Source: Mycobacterium sp. 236(2023)
Lineage (GTDB): Bacteria > Actinomycetota > Actinomycetes > Mycobacteriales > Mycobacteriaceae
Direction: 5' to 3'
Length of the DNA stretch: 64,000 bases
Assembly (NCBI RefSeq): GCF_029623955.1
Contig: NZ_JARSBP010000002.1
Span: forward strand, 1,054,001-1,118,000
Positions within the stretch are counted from its first letter, which is position 1; each line of letters opens with the position of its first letter. The position numbers were made by a program, and so were the translations under genes. Below the pieces are notes generated by a model. That model saw only the letters and a program-made list of their open reading frames with translations. It made no database searches and was not told the DNA's origin. This document shows, in pieces, positions 20,462 through 32,629 of this stretch.

Positions 20462-22335
20462 AGGTTCACCGCCAGGATCATGGCGACGACGACCGCGGCG
20501 CCCGCCAGCATGGACAGCGCATACGAGCGGGCGAAGCCGGTTTGCAACTGCCGCAGCCTTTCCGAGAGACGCGACACCCCGGCCGCAAGGCCCCCGGCCA
20601 CACCGTCGACAGCCTCGTCGTCGAGTTCGACCAGTCCGCGGGTGAAGTTCAAGCCGGGCCCCATCAACACTTTCTCGTTGAACGCATCCCCGTACAGATC
20701 GGCGCGAGCGGCGACGGTCAGCGCCGATCCGGCCGGGACCTCCTCGGGTACCGACCGAGATCCGTACATCCGGTACGCGACCACGATGCCGACAGCAACG
20801 ACCGACAGCACGATCGCGGTGACAACCCAGACCGGCAGGACGTGGTGGATCTCGTGCGAACCGACCACCGGTTCCAGCCAATGTTCCAGGGTTCCGCCGA
20901 TGGCCAGTGCGCCGCCCGCCGTCACCGACCCGATCGCCAGCAGGATCATCGGCCACGTCATCACGGCGGGTGACTCATGCGGGTGTACGTGGGAGGCCCA
21001 CCGCTTCTCGCCGAAGAACGTCATCAGCATCACCCGCGTCATATAGAACGCGGTGATCCCGGCGCCGAGAATCGTTGCCCCGCCCAGGATCACGCCCTTG
21101 GCGCCGCCGGCACCCAGGGCCACCTCGATGATGCCGTCCTTGGAGAAGAACCCGGCCAGCGGCGGGATGCCGATGATCGCGAGGTATCCGAGACCGAAGG
21201 TGGCGAACGTGATCGGCAGGGCCTTGCGCAGCCCGCCGTAGCGGCGCATGTTGACCTCGTCGTCCATCGCATGCATCACCGAACCCGCACCGAGAAACAG
21301 GCCGGCCTTGAAAAAGCCGTGCGTCAGCAGGTGCATGATCGCGAACGCGTACCCGGCCGGTCCGAGGCCGGCGGCCAGCACCATGTAGCCGATCTGGCTC
21401 ATGGTCGACGCGGCGAGCGCCTTCTTGATGTCGTTCTTGGCGCAACCGATCACCGCGCCGAAGAGCAGCGTGACGGCGCCGACCACCACGACGGCGGTCT
21501 GGGCGTGCGGTGCGAGGTCGAAGACGGGACCCGACCGCACGATCAGATACACACCGGCGGTGACCATCGTCGCGGCGTGGATGAGGGCGGACACCGGCGT
21601 GGGGCCTTCCATCGCGTCCCCGAGCCACGACTGCAGCGGAACCTGAGCCGACTTCCCGCACGCCGCCAACAACAGCATGAAAGCGATCGCTGTCAGCGCG
21701 CCCTCGCCGAGTTGCGGTGCGGCCTCGAACACCGCCGTGAACGACACCGCCCCGATCGCGGTGAACATCACCATCAGCGCAACGGCCAGACCGATGTCGC
21801 CGACCCGGTTGACGACGAACGCCTTCTTGGCGGCCGTCGCCGCCGACGGCTTGTGCGACCAGAATCCGATCAGCAGGTACGACGCGAGACCCACACCCTC
21901 CCAACCCATGTAGAGGCCGAGGTAGTTGTCGGCGAGCACGAGCAGCAGCATGGCGGCCAGGAACAGGTTGAGATACGCGAAAAACCTTCGCCGCTGCGCA
22001 TCGTGCGCCATGTAGCCGATCGAGTAGATGTGGATCAGCGACCCGACACCGGTGATGAGCAGGACGAAACACATCGAAAGCTGGTCGAGTTGGAGCCCGA
22101 AATCCACACGCAGTTCGCCGACCGGAACCCAGCTGAACAGCGTCTCGTGGACGCCGCGGTCCTCCGCGCCGCGACCGAGCATGCCGGTGAACAGCACTGC
22201 GGCGCAGACGAAGGACGCCAGCGATGCGGCGGTGCCGAGGAGGTGACCCCACCCGTCGGTTCGCCGGCCGCCCAGCAACAGGACGGCCGCACCGGCGAGT
22301 GGAAGCGCGATGAGCAGCCACACGGGAAGAGTCAT
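20452..22335 (-). CDS. nuoL: NADH-quinone oxidoreductase subunit L
   Basis: The 627-residue largest antiporter-like subunit. It shows [21 protein letters not shown], the pumping module [27 protein letters not shown] (in outline), and a C-terminal amphipathic segment that in complex I lies along the membrane. It sits between nuoK (7 bases before its start) and nuoM (10-base overlap). Confidence 0.97.
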   Translation of the reverse strand: MTLPVWLLIALPLAGAAVLLLGGRRTDGWGHLLGTAASLASFVCAAVLFTGMLGRGAEDRGVHETLFSWVPVGELRVDFGLQLDQLSMCFVLLITGVGSLIHIYSIGYMAHDAQRRRFFAYLNLFLAAMLLLVLADNYLGLYMGWEGVGLASYLLIGFWSHKPSAATAAKKAFVVNRVGDIGLAVALMVMFTAIGAVSFTAVFEAAPQLGEGALTAIAFMLLLAACGKSAQVPLQSWLGDAMEGPTPVSALIHAATMVTAGVYLIVRSGPVFDLAPHAQTAVVVVGAVTLLFGAVIGCAKNDIKKALAASTMSQIGYMVLAAGLGPAGYAFAIMHLLTHGFFKAGLFLGAGSVMHAMDDEVNMRRYGGLRKALPITFATFGLGYLAIIGIPPLAGFFSKDGIIEVALGAGGAKGVILGGATILGAGITAFYMTRVMLMTFFGEKRWASHVHPHESPAVMTWPMILLAIGSVTAGGALAIGGTLEHWLEPVVGSHEIHHVLPVWVVTAIVLSVVAVGIVVAYRMYGSRSVPEEVPAGSALTVAARADLYGDAFNEKVLMGPGLNFTRGLVELDDEAVDGVAGGLAAGVSRLSERLRQLQTGFARSYALSMLAGAAVVVAMILAVNLWY

Positions 22336-22342
22336 CCGGCCC

Positions 22343-22642
22343 TCAGTTTTTCAGGAGGCTGGCTGCGTCGACGCTGGCGGAGCGCCGGGTCCGGAAGATC
22401 GTCATGATGATCGCCAGGCCGATCACGACCTCACACGCGGCGACCACCATCGTGAAGAACGCGACCACCTGGCCGTCGAGATGCCCGTGGATGCGGGAGA
22501 ACGCGACGAAGGCGAGGTTGGCGGCGTTGAGCATCAGTTCGACGCACATGAACATGACGATGGCGTTGCGCCGCAACAGCACTCCGGCTGCGCCGATCGT
22601 GAACAACAGCGCCGACAGGTACAAATAGTTATCGGGATTCAT
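22343..22642 (-). CDS. nuoK: NADH-quinone oxidoreductase subunit K
   Basis: The 99-residue subunit starts [20 protein letters not shown] and has three membrane helices with conserved Glu residues in [13 protein letters not shown] and [11 protein letters not shown], both needed for proton transfer. The start at 22642 gives the usual family length; an upstream in-frame Met adds a non-conserved charged tail. It overlaps the 3' end of nuoJ by 14 bases. Confidence 0.97.
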   Translation of the reverse strand: MNPDNYLYLSALLFTIGAAGVLLRRNAIVMFMCVELMLNAANLAFVAFSRIHGHLDGQVVAFFTMVVAACEVVIGLAIIMTIFRTRRSASVDAASLLKN

Positions 22643-23345
22643 CGCCACCCCTATCGGCCGGCACCGGGCGGATCTGCAGGATCGCACTCACCGACAGTTC
22701 CGAACCCGATCCGTCGGGGAGTCGGGCAGGCACGTCGACGGCGTTGTGCCGCGCATAGACACCGGGATTGGGCAGCGTCGTGGGATGCCCGCCGGGGGCG
22801 AAGCGCTCCACGGCCAGCTCTCGCTGAGTCTTGCGGCGCTCGAAGCGTTCCCGGTGTGCGAGCACCATGGCGCCCAGCGCGGCCGTGATCAACAGGGCGC
22901 CGGTCAACTCGAATGCCCACAGGTACTGCGTGAAGATCAGTGCGGCCAGGCCTTCGACGTTGCCGGCCGCATTGGCCTGATCGAGCCCGATGAACCCCGC
23001 GACCGAGACGTTGCCGATCCCCGCGACGAGCAGGATGCCGAAGCCGAGACCGACCCCCATCGCCGCGACCCGTTGTCCCCGAAGGGTTTCCACCAGCGAT
23101 TCGGACGAATCCACGCCGATGAGCATCACGACGAACAGGAACAGCATCATGACCGCACCCGTGTAGACGACGATCTGCACGACGCCGAGGAACGGTGCGT
23201 CCTGGGCGATATACAGCACTGCCAGCGCGATCATCGTCGTGGCCAGCGAGATCGCCGAGTACACCGCCTTCGGAGCGGCGACCACACCGAGCGCGCCGGC
23301 CACCGACACCAGAGCCAGGGCCCAGAACAGGATCGTTTCACCCAT
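22629..23345 (-). CDS. nuoJ: NADH-quinone oxidoreductase subunit J
   Basis: A 238-residue membrane subunit starting [15 protein letters not shown]. It has about five helices, including the conserved [21 protein letters not shown] segment (third helix). A hydrophilic tail follows ([19 protein letters not shown] onward), longer than in E. coli, as in other actinobacteria. It overlaps nuoI by 8 bases and nuoK by 14. Confidence 0.96.
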   Translation of the reverse strand: MGETILFWALALVSVAGALGVVAAPKAVYSAISLATTMIALAVLYIAQDAPFLGVVQIVVYTGAVMMLFLFVVMLIGVDSSESLVETLRGQRVAAMGVGLGFGILLVAGIGNVSVAGFIGLDQANAAGNVEGLAALIFTQYLWAFELTGALLITAALGAMVLAHRERFERRKTQRELAVERFAPGGHPTTLPNPGVYARHNAVDVPARLPDGSGSELSVSAILQIRPVPADRGGDESR

Positions 23346-23880
23346 TGGTGGCCTCCGTCGCAGCAGGCGCGATACTGCCCAGGACATTGCCCCGGTAGTA
23401 GTCGTCGTCGGTGCAGCCAGGTGCCATGGCGTGCGGGGGAGCCTCCATCCCGGGTTTGAGCGGGGCCAGCAGCTTGTCCTTGCCGTAGATCAGGTCGGCC
23501 CGGTTGTCGTCGGCCATCTCGTACTCGTTGGTCATCGTCAGCGCCCGGGTGGGGCACGCCTCGATACACAGACCGCATCCGATGCAGCGCAGATAGTTGA
23601 TCTGGTACACCCGGCCGTATCGTTCTCCGGGCGAAAACCGTTCGGCCTCAGTGTTGTCGGCGCCTTCGACGAAGATCGCATCCGCCGGGCAGGCCCAGGC
23701 GCACAGCTCGCAGCCGATGCATTTCTCCAGCCCGTCGGCGTACCGGTTGAGTTGGTGGCGGCCGTGGTAGCGCTTGGCCACCGGGCCGGGCTTCTCGGGA
23801 TACTCCTCGGTCACCGGCTTCTTGAACATCGAACCGAACGTGACACCGAACCCGGCAAGCGCCTCGCGGATCTTAGGCAT
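23338..23880 (-). CDS. nuoI: NADH-quinone oxidoreductase subunit I (2x[4Fe-4S])
   Basis: An approximately 180-residue ferredoxin-like subunit. Two [4Fe-4S] motifs, [16 protein letters not shown] and [16 protein letters not shown], carry clusters N6a and N6b that pass electrons from the peripheral arm toward N2. ATG 23880 has AAGGAG at a normal 7-base distance; an ATG 6 bases earlier sits too close to it. It overlaps nuoH by 8 bases. Confidence 0.97.
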   Translation of the reverse strand: MPKIREALAGFGVTFGSMFKKPVTEEYPEKPGPVAKRYHGRHQLNRYADGLEKCIGCELCAWACPADAIFVEGADNTEAERFSPGERYGRVYQINYLRCIGCGLCIEACPTRALTMTNEYEMADDNRADLIYGKDKLLAPLKPGMEAPPHAMAPGCTDDDYYRGNVLGSIAPAATEATNG

Positions 23881-25105
23881 CGGCATGCTCCTTCATTGGC
23901 ATCGGCGGCACGGGGAACGCGCCATCGTCGGCCACCGGGACCGGGGCTTGCGGAGTCTTCCGAATACGTTTGGCCCGCAAAGATCTCCAACCGATCAGTG
24001 CGGCGAGAACGACGGCGACGATCGCCAGGCCGATCAACGCTGTCGCCCACGCCTGGTAGCCCTGGTTTTGCAACGTGTGCGTGGCGGCGACGATCGCGAT
24101 CCAGCCCAGCGACGCCGGAATCAGGATCTTCCAGCCCAGCGCCATGAACTGGTCGTAGCGCATCCGCGGCAGAGTCGCGCGCAGCCACATGAAGACGAAC
24201 AGGAACAGCCAGACCTTGGCGGTGAACCACAGCAGCGGCCACCATCCGGAGTTGGCTCCTTCCCAGAGGCTGATCGGCCACGGCGCATGCCAGCCCCCGA
24301 GGAACAGCGTGGTGGCCAGCGCCGAGACCGTCGTCATGTTGACGTACTCGGCGAGCATGAACATCGCGAACTTCAGCGACGAATATTCGGTGTGGAAGCC
24401 GCCGACGAGCTCGCCTTCGGCCTCGGGCAGATCGAAAGGCGCACGGTTGGTTTCGCCGACCATCGACGTCAGGTACACGAGGAACGACGGAAGCAGCAGG
24501 AAGATGTACCAGGTGTCGTTCTGCGCGGCGACGATCCCCGAGGTCGACATCGTCCCGGAGTAGATGAACACCGCGGCGAACGACAGCGCCATCGCGATCT
24601 CGTACGACACCACCTGCGCCGAGGACCTCAGCCCGCCCAGCAAGGGATACACCGATCCGGATGCCCAGCCGGCCAACACGATGCCGTACACCCCGATCGA
24701 CGTGACCGCCAGAATGTAGAGCACCGCGACGGGGAGGTCCGTCAGCTGCAGTGCGGTGCGGTGCCCGAAGATCGACACCTCACCACCCAGGGGAATCACC
24801 GCGAACGCCATGAACGCCGGGATCACCGAGATCACCGGCGCGGCAAGGTAGATCCACTTGTCGACACCCGCCGGGATCAGACCCTCCTTGAGGGCGAGTT
24901 TGACGCCGTCGGCCAGCGACTGCAGCAGGCCGCGCGGCCCGACCCGGTTCGGCCCGAACCGCAACTGCATGCGGCCGAGGATCTTTCGTTCGATGAGGAT
25001 GGCTGCGAGCACGGTCAGCAGCAGGAAGACGAAGATTCCGAGCGACTTGGCCAGGATGAGCCACCACGGGTCGTGCCCGAACAGTGTCGGATCGGGATAT
25101 GTCAT
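23873..25105 (-). CDS. nuoH: NADH-quinone oxidoreductase subunit H
   Basis: A 410-residue membrane subunit starting [15 protein letters not shown]. It has about eight helices and the conserved quinone-site loops [19 protein letters not shown] and [19 protein letters not shown]. It anchors the peripheral arm and forms the quinone chamber with NuoB and NuoD. The C-terminal tail is basic then acidic ([20 protein letters not shown]). Its ATG overlaps the nuoG stop (ATGA). Confidence 0.97.
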   Translation of the reverse strand: MTYPDPTLFGHDPWWLILAKSLGIFVFLLLTVLAAILIERKILGRMQLRFGPNRVGPRGLLQSLADGVKLALKEGLIPAGVDKWIYLAAPVISVIPAFMAFAVIPLGGEVSIFGHRTALQLTDLPVAVLYILAVTSIGVYGIVLAGWASGSVYPLLGGLRSSAQVVSYEIAMALSFAAVFIYSGTMSTSGIVAAQNDTWYIFLLLPSFLVYLTSMVGETNRAPFDLPEAEGELVGGFHTEYSSLKFAMFMLAEYVNMTTVSALATTLFLGGWHAPWPISLWEGANSGWWPLLWFTAKVWLFLFVFMWLRATLPRMRYDQFMALGWKILIPASLGWIAIVAATHTLQNQGYQAWATALIGLAIVAVVLAALIGWRSLRAKRIRKTPQAPVPVADDGAFPVPPMPMKEHADA

Positions 25106-27489
25106 GCGCTTGCCTGCCCGATCGACACCACGGCTCCCGCTGTGACACCCAGCGTTTCGTGCACGTGGCTGCCGGGGGAGTTCAACGGCAACCACACCAC
25201 GCGGTCATCCATGTCCGTGACCTGCAGCGGTAGCGTGATGGCGCCGCGCTCGGTGCTGACGGTCACCAATTGGCCGTCCAGCACCCCGATCTCGGCCGCG
25301 GTGCCCTCCGACAGCCGGGCGGCGGGCGTGCGCGCCGTCCCGGCCAGGTAGGGCTCACCGTCCTGCAGCCGCCCGGAGTCCAGAAGCATCCGCCAGCCGG
25401 CGAGCACGGCCTGCCCGCTGGCCGGTGTGGCCGGAGACGGATCGGTCTGCGGCGTGTCGCCTCGCCCACCCGACCACAGCCCGAGACGGGCCCTTTCGTC
25501 GGCGGCCGCCGCGGCGGTCGGGATACCGAGGTCCACCCCGATCTCGTCGGCCAGGAACGTCAACACCCGCAGATCCGTCACGGCGTTGGTGTGCAGGGAC
25601 GGTTCGAACGGCCGGATCCGGCCCTCCCAGTTGAGGAACGACCCTGCCTTCTCGACCACGGGGGCGACCGGGAACACCACATCGGCACGCTCGGTGACCG
25701 CGCTGTGCCGCAGCTCGAGGGCGACGACGAACGGCGTGTTGTCGATCGCCGCCAGTGCCGCGGCCGGATCGGGAAGGTCGGCGAGCTCGACGCCACCGAC
25801 CAGAAGTGCGGCCAGCGTGCCCTCGCGCGCGGCCCCCAGGATTCCCGCGGTATCGCGTCCGGGCGCGCTGGGGAGGTCGTCGACGTTCCACGCCGCAGCG
25901 ACCTGTTCGCGGGCGCTCGTATCTGCCAGCGGCCGACCGCCCGGCAACAGATTGGGCATCGCGCCCGCTTCGACGGCGCCGCGGTCGCCGGCACGGCGGG
26001 GGATCCACGCGATCTGCGCACCGGTCGCCTCAGCGAGTCGGGCGGCGGCGGACAGCGCACCGGGCGAGGTTGCGAGCCGCTCGCCGAGCAGGATCAACGC
26101 CCCTGGCATCGTCAGGAGTTCGTCGCCGGCCAGACTGTCCAGCGCCGCAGCCTCCGACCCGGGTGCGGTCCTGATCAACCGTCCCGACAGCTTGCCGAGG
26201 CTGCGGGTGGCCAGCGGCGCCACCGACATCACCCGAAGGCCCCGCTTGCGGACCGCCTTGCGCAACCGCAGGAAGACGATCGGGGACTCCTCCTCGGGCT
26301 CCAGCCCGGCGAGCAGCACCGCGGGTGCCTTCTCCAGCGCGGCATACGTCACGGTCATCGGCCTGCCCGCGATGTGCGCGGCGAGGAAGTCGGCCTCTTC
26401 GGCGCTGTGGGGCCGCGACCTGAAGTCGATGTCGTTGGTATTCAGCACAATTCGAGCGAACTTGGCGTACGCGTACGCCTCCTCCGACGTCGACCGGCCG
26501 CCGACTAGCACACCGGTGCTCTCTCCGGCGGCCACCAGACCCGTGCCGGCCACGTGCAGTGCCTCGGACCATGACGCGGGACGCAGCGAGCCGTCGTCGT
26601 TACGCAGCAGCGGGGTGGTGATCCGGTCACCGACGGTGGCGTAGGTGAAGGCCCACCGGCCCTTGTCGCAGTTCCACTCCTCGTTGACCTCGGGTTCGTC
26701 ACCGGCGAGGCGGCGCAACACTTTTCCGCGCCGGTGGTCGGTGCGCTGCGCGCAGCCGGAGGCGCAGTGTTCGCAGACGCTGGGACTGGACACGAGGTCG
26801 AACGGCCGCGCTCGGAACCGGTAGGCCGTTCCGGTCAGCGCACCGACCGGGCAGATCTGCACGGTGTTGCCGGAGTAGTACGACTGGAACGGTTCGCCGG
26901 GCGCGATGCCGACCTGTTGGAGCGCACCGCGTTCCATGAGGTCGATGAAGCGGTCCCCGGCGATCTGGTCGGAGAATCGGGTGCATCGCGCGCACAGGAC
27001 GCAGCGTTCGCGGTCGAGCAGCACCTGCGAGGAGATGTTGATCGGTTTCGGGAAGGTGCGCTTGACGTCCTCGAACCGGGTTTCGACGCGTCCGTTCGAC
27101 ATCGCCTGGTTCTGCAGCGGGCACTCGCCGCCCTTGTCGCAGACCGGGCAGTCGAGCGGGTGGTTGATGAGCAGCAGCTCCATGACACCGTGCTGCGCCT
27201 TGTCGGCCGCCTCGGAGGTGTACTGGGTGCGTACCACCATGTCAGGCGCGACCGTGGTCGTGCACGACGCCAACGGCTTTCGCTGCCCTTCGACTTCCAC
27301 CAGGCACTGCCGGCATGCGCCGACAGGATCGAGCAGCGGGTGGTCGCAGAACCGCGGGATCTGGACGCCCATCAGCTCGGCGGCGCGAATCACCAAGGTG
27401 CCCTTGGGAACCGAGATCTCGTGGTCGTCGATCGTCAGCGTCACCATTTCGACCGGCGGCGCGTCCGGGCTGCTCTCAGCGAGCGTCAT
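25102..27489 (-). CDS. nuoG: NADH-quinone oxidoreductase subunit G
   Basis: The 795-residue iron-sulfur subunit. The N-terminal [2Fe-2S] ferredoxin domain has [28 protein letters not shown] and [10 protein letters not shown] supply N4/N5 ligands. CEHCASGC followed 27 residues later by another Cys matches the ligand pattern of the extra N7 cluster found only in some bacteria. The rest is a molybdopterin-oxidoreductase-like domain without an evident active site. Ends overlap nuoF and nuoH by 4 bases each. Confidence 0.97.
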   Translation of the reverse strand: MTLAESSPDAPPVEMVTLTIDDHEISVPKGTLVIRAAELMGVQIPRFCDHPLLDPVGACRQCLVEVEGQRKPLASCTTTVAPDMVVRTQYTSEAADKAQHGVMELLLINHPLDCPVCDKGGECPLQNQAMSNGRVETRFEDVKRTFPKPINISSQVLLDRERCVLCARCTRFSDQIAGDRFIDLMERGALQQVGIAPGEPFQSYYSGNTVQICPVGALTGTAYRFRARPFDLVSSPSVCEHCASGCAQRTDHRRGKVLRRLAGDEPEVNEEWNCDKGRWAFTYATVGDRITTPLLRNDDGSLRPASWSEALHVAGTGLVAAGESTGVLVGGRSTSEEAYAYAKFARIVLNTNDIDFRSRPHSAEEADFLAAHIAGRPMTVTYAALEKAPAVLLAGLEPEEESPIVFLRLRKAVRKRGLRVMSVAPLATRSLGKLSGRLIRTAPGSEAAALDSLAGDELLTMPGALILLGERLATSPGALSAAARLAEATGAQIAWIPRRAGDRGAVEAGAMPNLLPGGRPLADTSAREQVAAAWNVDDLPSAPGRDTAGILGAAREGTLAALLVGGVELADLPDPAAALAAIDNTPFVVALELRHSAVTERADVVFPVAPVVEKAGSFLNWEGRIRPFEPSLHTNAVTDLRVLTFLADEIGVDLGIPTAAAAADERARLGLWSGGRGDTPQTDPSPATPASGQAVLAGWRMLLDSGRLQDGEPYLAGTARTPAARLSEGTAAEIGVLDGQLVTVSTERGAITLPLQVTDMDDRVVWLPLNSPGSHVHETLGVTAGAVVSIGQASA

Positions 27490-28802
27490 GCACCCACCCC
27501 TTCCGGTGCGGCCAGCATCGAGGCGTACGGGTCGAACGGGCAGCCGTCTGCGAGGTGCGCCTCGTACTCGCTGCGGAAGTACTTGATGGAGGACACGATC
27601 GGGCTTGCCGCGCCGTCACCCAACGCGCAGAACGACTTGCCGAAGATGCTGTCGGCGATGTCGAGGAGCTTGTCGAGATCGGCCTCGGTGCCACGGCCGG
27701 TCTCCAACCGTTCGTAGATTTGCGCCAGCCAGTACGTACCCTCCCGGCACGGGGTGCACTTGCCGCACGACTCGTGGGCGTAGAACTGCGTCCATCGGCG
27801 CACCGCCCGCACCACGCAGGTGGTCTCGTCGAAGATCTGCAGCGCCTTCGTGCCGAGCATCGAGCCGACCTTGGCCATGCCTTCGTAATCCAGTGGCACA
27901 TCGAGGTGCTCGGCGGTCAGCAGCGGTGTCGACGAGCCGCCCGGCGTCCAGAACTTCAACTCGTGTCCGGCGCGCACGCCGCCCGCGTAGTCGAGAAGCT
28001 CGCGCAGCGTGATGCCCAGCGGTGCCTCGTACTGGCCCGGTGTGGTGACGTGACCCGACAGTGAATACAGCGTGAAACCGGGGGACTTCTCCGATCCCAT
28101 CGAGCGGAACCAGTCGACGCCGTTGAGCAGGATCGGCGGCACGCTGGCGATCGACTCGACGTTGTTGACCACCGTCGGGCACGCGTAGAGCCCCGCGACG
28201 GCGGGAAACGGCGGGCGTAACCGGGGCTGACCGCGGCGGCCTTCCAGAGAGTCCAGCAGCGCTGTCTCCTCTCCGCAGATGTAGGCGCCCGCACCGGCAT
28301 GCACGATCAGGTCCAGGTCGAACCCGGAACCGTGGATGTCGGACCCCAGATGCCCGGCCGCATAGGCCTCCGCGACAGCTGCCTGCAGCCGCCGCAGCAC
28401 CGGCACGACCTCACCCCGCAGATAGATGAACGCGTGATGGGCGCGGATGGCGTACGCCGCGATGATCGCACCCTCCACCAGGAAATGCGGCGTCGTCATC
28501 ATCAGCGGAATGTCTTTACACGTACCAGGTTCCGACTCGTCCGCATTGATCACCAGGTAGTGCGGTTTGGCGGCAGCGCCCTCATCGCCCTGCGGGATGA
28601 ACGACCACTTCGTGCCCGTCGGGAATCCCGCGCCACCTCGGCCGCGCAGTCCGGAATCCTTCACCGTGGTGATCACGTCGTCGGGGCTCATCGCCAGCGC
28701 GCGTTCCAGCGCCTGGTACCCGCCGTGGCGTCGGTACGTGTCCAACGTCCAAGGCTGCGGTTCGTCCCAGAAGCGGCTGAGCACCGGTGTCAACGGAGTC
28801 AT
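27486..28802 (-). CDS. nuoF: NADH-quinone oxidoreductase subunit F (NADH/FMN)
   Basis: A 438-residue NADH-binding subunit starting [15 protein letters not shown]. It has the FMN/NADH glycine-rich motif [16 protein letters not shown], a second one in [19 protein letters not shown], and the N3 [4Fe-4S] ligands [10 protein letters not shown] plus a later Cys in KSFCALGDG. It forms the NADH dehydrogenase module with NuoE. Start and stop overlap the neighbours by 4 bases. Confidence 0.97.
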   Translation of the reverse strand: MTPLTPVLSRFWDEPQPWTLDTYRRHGGYQALERALAMSPDDVITTVKDSGLRGRGGAGFPTGTKWSFIPQGDEGAAAKPHYLVINADESEPGTCKDIPLMMTTPHFLVEGAIIAAYAIRAHHAFIYLRGEVVPVLRRLQAAVAEAYAAGHLGSDIHGSGFDLDLIVHAGAGAYICGEETALLDSLEGRRGQPRLRPPFPAVAGLYACPTVVNNVESIASVPPILLNGVDWFRSMGSEKSPGFTLYSLSGHVTTPGQYEAPLGITLRELLDYAGGVRAGHELKFWTPGGSSTPLLTAEHLDVPLDYEGMAKVGSMLGTKALQIFDETTCVVRAVRRWTQFYAHESCGKCTPCREGTYWLAQIYERLETGRGTEADLDKLLDIADSIFGKSFCALGDGAASPIVSSIKYFRSEYEAHLADGCPFDPYASMLAAPEGVGA

Positions 28803-29662
28803 CGCGAATCCGCCGATCCGGGGTCGGTTTCCGGTGTCGACGAGCGCGCCGGGACACTGGCTTCCGGCGCGGGCGCCGGTTCGTCTCTTGTGGACTCGGC
28901 CGCGACCGCCTCGTCGCTCGGGGCGTCGGACGAATCGCTCGCGGCGCCGGGTTCGGGCGCAGTCATGTCGTGCGCCTGCGCGTATTGCAAGCCTGCGAGG
29001 GTGGCGTTCCCGACCGGACCGCCACCGGCAGCGGCGGTATCGCTCAGTCCGGCAAGTGTTCTCGCGGTCTCGCGGAACGTGCACAGCGAACCGCTGCGCG
29101 ACGGCTGCGGGATCTCACCGGTGCGCAGCGCATCGACGAGATCGCGTACCGACGACGGGGTCTGATTGTCGAAGAAGTCCCAGTTGACCATCACCACCGG
29201 CGCGTAATCGCAGGCCGCGTTGCACTCGACGTGCTCTAGCGTGATCCGGCCGTCTGCAGTGGTCTGGCCCGGCGCGATGTCCAGATGGCTCTCCAGACTG
29301 TCCAGAATCGCGTCACCCCCCATGATGGCGCACAGCGTGTTGGTGCACACCCCGACGAGGTAGTCGCCCGTCGGCGTGCGGCGGTACATCGAGTAGAACG
29401 TCGCGACCGCCGTGACCTCAGCCTCGGTCAAGTCCAATTGGCGCGCACAGAAGCCGATTCCGGCCGGGGTCAGGCATCCGTCCTCGGACTGAACGAGGTG
29501 CAGCAACGGAAGCAGTGCCGATCTGGCCTGAGGGTATCGGCCGACGATCGTCGCGGCGTCGGTTGCCAGACGCTCGGTGACATCGGCAGGGTAGGTCGCC
29601 AGACCGTGGATCGGGGGGCCTGGTTCGTCGGGCCGCTGGCCGAGATCGAGGAATACCGTCAC
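28799..29662 (-). CDS. nuoE: NADH-quinone oxidoreductase subunit E with extended C-terminal tail
   Basis: The 287-residue product starts at GTG 29662 ([13 protein letters not shown]), overlapping nuoD by GTGA. A thioredoxin-like [2Fe-2S] domain carries the N1a ligands in [14 protein letters not shown] and [14 protein letters not shown]. After about residue 205 comes a tail of roughly 80 residues rich in Ala, Ser, Pro, Asp and Glu, ending in a low-complexity acidic stretch. E. coli NuoE (166 residues) lacks it and M. tuberculosis NuoE is, from memory, shorter. The tail is probably disordered; its role is unknown. Confidence 0.95.
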   Translation of the reverse strand: MTVFLDLGQRPDEPGPPIHGLATYPADVTERLATDAATIVGRYPQARSALLPLLHLVQSEDGCLTPAGIGFCARQLDLTEAEVTAVATFYSMYRRTPTGDYLVGVCTNTLCAIMGGDAILDSLESHLDIAPGQTTADGRITLEHVECNAACDYAPVVMVNWDFFDNQTPSSVRDLVDALRTGEIPQPSRSGSLCTFRETARTLAGLSDTAAAGGGPVGNATLAGLQYAQAHDMTAPEPGAASDSSDAPSDEAVAAESTRDEPAPAPEASVPARSSTPETDPGSADSR

Positions 29663-31002
29663 CTGTCCACCCCGCCCATCACCGGATCGATCGACGCCAC
29701 CGCCGTGATCGCATCGGCGACCATGCCTCCCTCGCACATCGCCGCCACCGCCTGAAGATTCGTGAACGACGGATCCCGGTAGTGCACCCGATAGGGTCGC
29801 GTCCCGCCGTCGGAGACCATGTGGACACCCAGCTCGCCGCGCGGTGACTCGACCGCGACGTAGACCTGGCCGGCGGGAACCCGGATGCCCTCGGTGACCA
29901 GCTTGAAGTGGTGGATCAGGCCTTCCATCGAGTGGCCCATGATCTTGGCGATGTGCTCGGGGGAGTTGCCGAGACCGTCGGGCCCGACCTTCAGATCGGC
30001 AGGCCACGCAAGCTTCTTGTCCTCGATCATCACCGGCTGCCCCGCAAGTCGGTCAAGACGTTCCACACACTGCTCGACGATCTTGATGGATTCGCGCATC
30101 TCCTTGACACGAATCAGATAGCGGCCGTAGGAATCACATTGGTCGTCGGTGATGACGTCGAAATCGTAGGTTTCGTAACCGCAGTACGGCTGTGACTTGC
30201 GCAGGTCGTGCGGTAGGCCGGTGGAGCGCAGCACCGGTCCCGTGATGCCCAGCGCCATGCATCCGGTCAGATCGAGGTAGCCGATGCCTTGCGTCCGAGC
30301 CTTCCAGATGTAGTTCTCGTTGAGCAGATTCTCCATGTCGCGCAGGCGCGTCGGCAGCAGCTTGAGGAGATCCCGGACCTGAGGCAGGCCTTCGTCGGGC
30401 AGGTCGGCCGCCACACCTCCCGGACGGACGTAGGCGTTGTTCATCCGAAGCCCGGTGATGGTCTCGAACACCGACAGGATCAGCTCGCGTTCCCGGAACC
30501 CGAGGAACATCGCGGTCATCGCGCCGAGTTCCATCCCGCCGGTGGCCAGCGCGACCAGGTGACTGGAGATCCGGTTGAGCTCCATCATCATCACCCGGAT
30601 CACCGATGCCCGTTCCGGGATCGCATCGGTGACCCCGAGTAGCTTCTCCACGCCGAGGCAGTACACCGTCTCGTTGAAAAACGGTGACAGGTAATCCATC
30701 CGGGTGACGAACGTGACGCCTTGCGTCCAGGTGCGGTATTCCAGGTTCTTCTCGATACCGGTGTGCAGATACCCGATACCGCAGCGCGCCTCGACGATCG
30801 TCTCGCCCTCGATCTCCAGGATGAGGCGCAGCACCCCGTGCGTCGACGGATGCTGGGGGCCCATGTTGACAACGATGCGTTCGCCGGCGTTCTCCGCCGC
30901 GTTGCCCGGCCGGGAGGACATTTGCCTTGCGGCAGTGACCACTTGGTCCCAGTCCTGGCCGCCGACGACGACGACCCGCTCGGGCGGTTCTGAGATGGTC
31001 AT
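29659..31002 (-). CDS. nuoD: NADH-quinone oxidoreductase subunit D
   Basis: A 447-residue 49-kDa-type subunit derived from the hydrogenase large subunit. It has the conserved [18 protein letters not shown] (quinone-site His), [16 protein letters not shown] and the C-terminal DPVMGGVDR. Its ATG shares one base with the nuoC stop (TGATG). It forms the quinone-reduction site with NuoB. An Rv3143-like response regulator encoded just upstream of nuoA is reported, as I recall, to contact this subunit in M. tuberculosis. Confidence 0.97.
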   Translation of the reverse strand: MTISEPPERVVVVGGQDWDQVVTAARQMSSRPGNAAENAGERIVVNMGPQHPSTHGVLRLILEIEGETIVEARCGIGYLHTGIEKNLEYRTWTQGVTFVTRMDYLSPFFNETVYCLGVEKLLGVTDAIPERASVIRVMMMELNRISSHLVALATGGMELGAMTAMFLGFRERELILSVFETITGLRMNNAYVRPGGVAADLPDEGLPQVRDLLKLLPTRLRDMENLLNENYIWKARTQGIGYLDLTGCMALGITGPVLRSTGLPHDLRKSQPYCGYETYDFDVITDDQCDSYGRYLIRVKEMRESIKIVEQCVERLDRLAGQPVMIEDKKLAWPADLKVGPDGLGNSPEHIAKIMGHSMEGLIHHFKLVTEGIRVPAGQVYVAVESPRGELGVHMVSDGGTRPYRVHYRDPSFTNLQAVAAMCEGGMVADAITAVASIDPVMGGVDR

Positions 31003-31682
31003 CAGCTGTAAGCCCTCCGCTCGTCGGGCGGCGGGATCTCGGCGCCGTGATACTCGACCGGAATTCCGCCGAGCGGATAGTCCTTGCGCTGGGGGTGACC
31101 CACCCAGTCGTCGGGCATCTCGATCCGGGTCAGCGACGGATGCCCGTCGAAGAGAATGCCGAAGAAGTCGTAGGTTTCGCGCTCGTGCCAGTCGGTGGTC
31201 GGGTAGACGCCGAACAACGACGGGATGTGCGGATCGCTGTCGGGGGCGGCCACTTCCACGCGGATCCGGCGGTTGTGGGTGATCGACATCAACGGATATA
31301 CCGCATGCAACTCGCGGCCTGCGTCGTCGGGATAGTGCACACCGTTGACGCCCAGACACAGTTCGAAACGCAGGGCCGGATCGTTGCGCAGGGCCTGCGC
31401 CACCTCGACCAGGCGGTCTCGATGGACTTCGAGGGTGAGCTCATCGCGATACACCACGACCCGCTCGATGGATTCGGCGAATCCGTCCTCGCCGAGGGCG
31501 GCGGCCAGCGCGTCGACGACGTCATCGAAGTACCCGCCGTACGGCTTGGGGGTGCTGCCCGGCAACGCGACCGGGCGGATCAGCCTGCCGTAGCCCGACG
31601 TGTCGCCAGAACCCTTGGCGCCGAACATGCCGCGCCGCACACCGATGATCTCCCGGGCGTCCTTTCCGGTGGTCTCCGTCAT
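31002..31682 (-). CDS. nuoC: NADH-quinone oxidoreductase subunit C
   Basis: A 226-residue 30-kDa-type subunit. Its signature [22 protein letters not shown], with [17 protein letters not shown] after it, is diagnostic. The N terminus ([21 protein letters not shown]) is typical of actinobacteria. NuoC and NuoD are separate here, unlike the fused NuoCD of E. coli. It overlaps nuoB by 4 bases. Confidence 0.97.
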   Translation of the reverse strand: MTETTGKDAREIIGVRRGMFGAKGSGDTSGYGRLIRPVALPGSTPKPYGGYFDDVVDALAAALGEDGFAESIERVVVYRDELTLEVHRDRLVEVAQALRNDPALRFELCLGVNGVHYPDDAGRELHAVYPLMSITHNRRIRVEVAAPDSDPHIPSLFGVYPTTDWHERETYDFFGILFDGHPSLTRIEMPDDWVGHPQRKDYPLGGIPVEYHGAEIPPPDERRAYS

Positions 31683-32233
31683 CGCAACAGACCTTTCAGC
31701 TCGATCGTCGGAGTCACCGCCATCGCCGCCTGTTCGGCCTCCCTGATGGCTTCCTCGCGGTTCACGCCGAGCGGCATCTCCTGAATCTTGTCGTGCAGTT
31801 TCAGGATTGCGTGCAACAACATCTCCGGCCGGGGTGGGCAACCGGGGAGATAGATGTCGACCGGCACCACGTGGTCGACACCCTGGACCACGGCGTAGTT
31901 GTTGAACATCCCGCCCGATGACGCGCAGACACCCATCGCCAGAACCCACTTCGGCTCGGCCATCTGGTCATAGATCTGACGCAGCACCGGTGCCATCTTC
32001 TGGCTCACGCGACCCGCGACGATCATCAGATCCGCCTGTCGCGGTGTCGCCGAGAACCGCTCCATCCCGAACCGCGAGATGTCGAATCGCGGCCCGGCGG
32101 TGGCCATCATCTCGATGGCGCAGCACGCCAGGCCGAACGTCGCCGGCCACAACGAGCCTTTGCGGACATACCCGGCGACCTTCTCGACCGTCGACAACAG
32201 AATGCCGCCGGGAAGCTTTTCCTCTAATCCCAT
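31679..32233 (-). CDS. nuoB: NADH-quinone oxidoreductase subunit B (N2 cluster)
   Basis: A 184-residue subunit carrying the terminal N2 [4Fe-4S] cluster: adjacent cysteines in [10 protein letters not shown], then VCASSGGMF and [10 protein letters not shown]. It delivers electrons to menaquinone at the NuoD interface. It starts [18 protein letters not shown] and overlaps the nuoA end by 10 bases and nuoC by 4. Confidence 0.97.
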   Translation of the reverse strand: MGLEEKLPGGILLSTVEKVAGYVRKGSLWPATFGLACCAIEMMATAGPRFDISRFGMERFSATPRQADLMIVAGRVSQKMAPVLRQIYDQMAEPKWVLAMGVCASSGGMFNNYAVVQGVDHVVPVDIYLPGCPPRPEMLLHAILKLHDKIQEMPLGVNREEAIREAEQAAMAVTPTIELKGLLR

Positions 32234-32598
32234 TGCAAGCCTCCCCGGCGCCACACGTAGGTGTAGGCCACGAACACGATGACCATGAAAAGAAGCATCT
32301 CTACCAGCGCAAACAGTCCGAGGCTGTCGAACGCCACCGCCCACGGGTAGAGGAAGACGATCTCGATGTCGAACACGATGAACAACATCGCCGTCAGGTA
32401 GTAGCGGATCGGGAACCGCTGGGCTGTCGCGGCGGCGGCGGGGTCGGAGGCGTCCATCGGCTCGATGCCGCATTCGTAGGCCTCGAGCTTGGCGCGGTTA
32501 TAGCGCTTGGGACCGATGAGCAGGGCTATTCCGACCGATCCGATGGCGAATGCAGCAGCTATCGCACCAAGCACCAGGATTGGCGTGTACAGATTCAT
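32224..32598 (-). CDS. nuoA: NADH-quinone oxidoreductase subunit A
   Basis: The 124-residue first subunit of the operon starts [17 protein letters not shown]. It has three membrane helices and the conserved loop [13 protein letters not shown] with the exposed Cys typical of NuoA. GAGGGAGCC lies about 12 bases before the ATG. The 167-base leader back to the response regulator gene contains a CRP-like palindrome and must hold the operon promoter. Confidence 0.96.
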   Translation of the reverse strand: MNLYTPILVLGAIAAAFAIGSVGIALLIGPKRYNRAKLEAYECGIEPMDASDPAAAATAQRFPIRYYLTAMLFIVFDIEIVFLYPWAVAFDSLGLFALVEMLLFMVIVFVAYTYVWRRGGLQWD

Positions 32599-32629
32599 AC
32601 TGTGCAGCGGCTCCCTCGGGGGCTGTCGA

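Noticed and set aside
18872..21046. Open frame of 724 codons on the plus strand
   Set aside because: It is the antisense shadow of nuoM and nuoL. Composition is Arg/Asp/His/Gln-rich as expected for reversed membrane-protein codons, and no domain is visible.
20977..22407. 476-codon plus-strand open frame opposite nuoL and nuoK
   Set aside because: Same antisense pattern; no motif, no ribosome site, and it spans a gene boundary of the real operon.
25270..26508. 412-codon plus-strand open frame opposite nuoG
   Set aside because: Arises from GC-rich third positions of nuoG; sequence is repetitive Arg/Gly/Gln without a fold.
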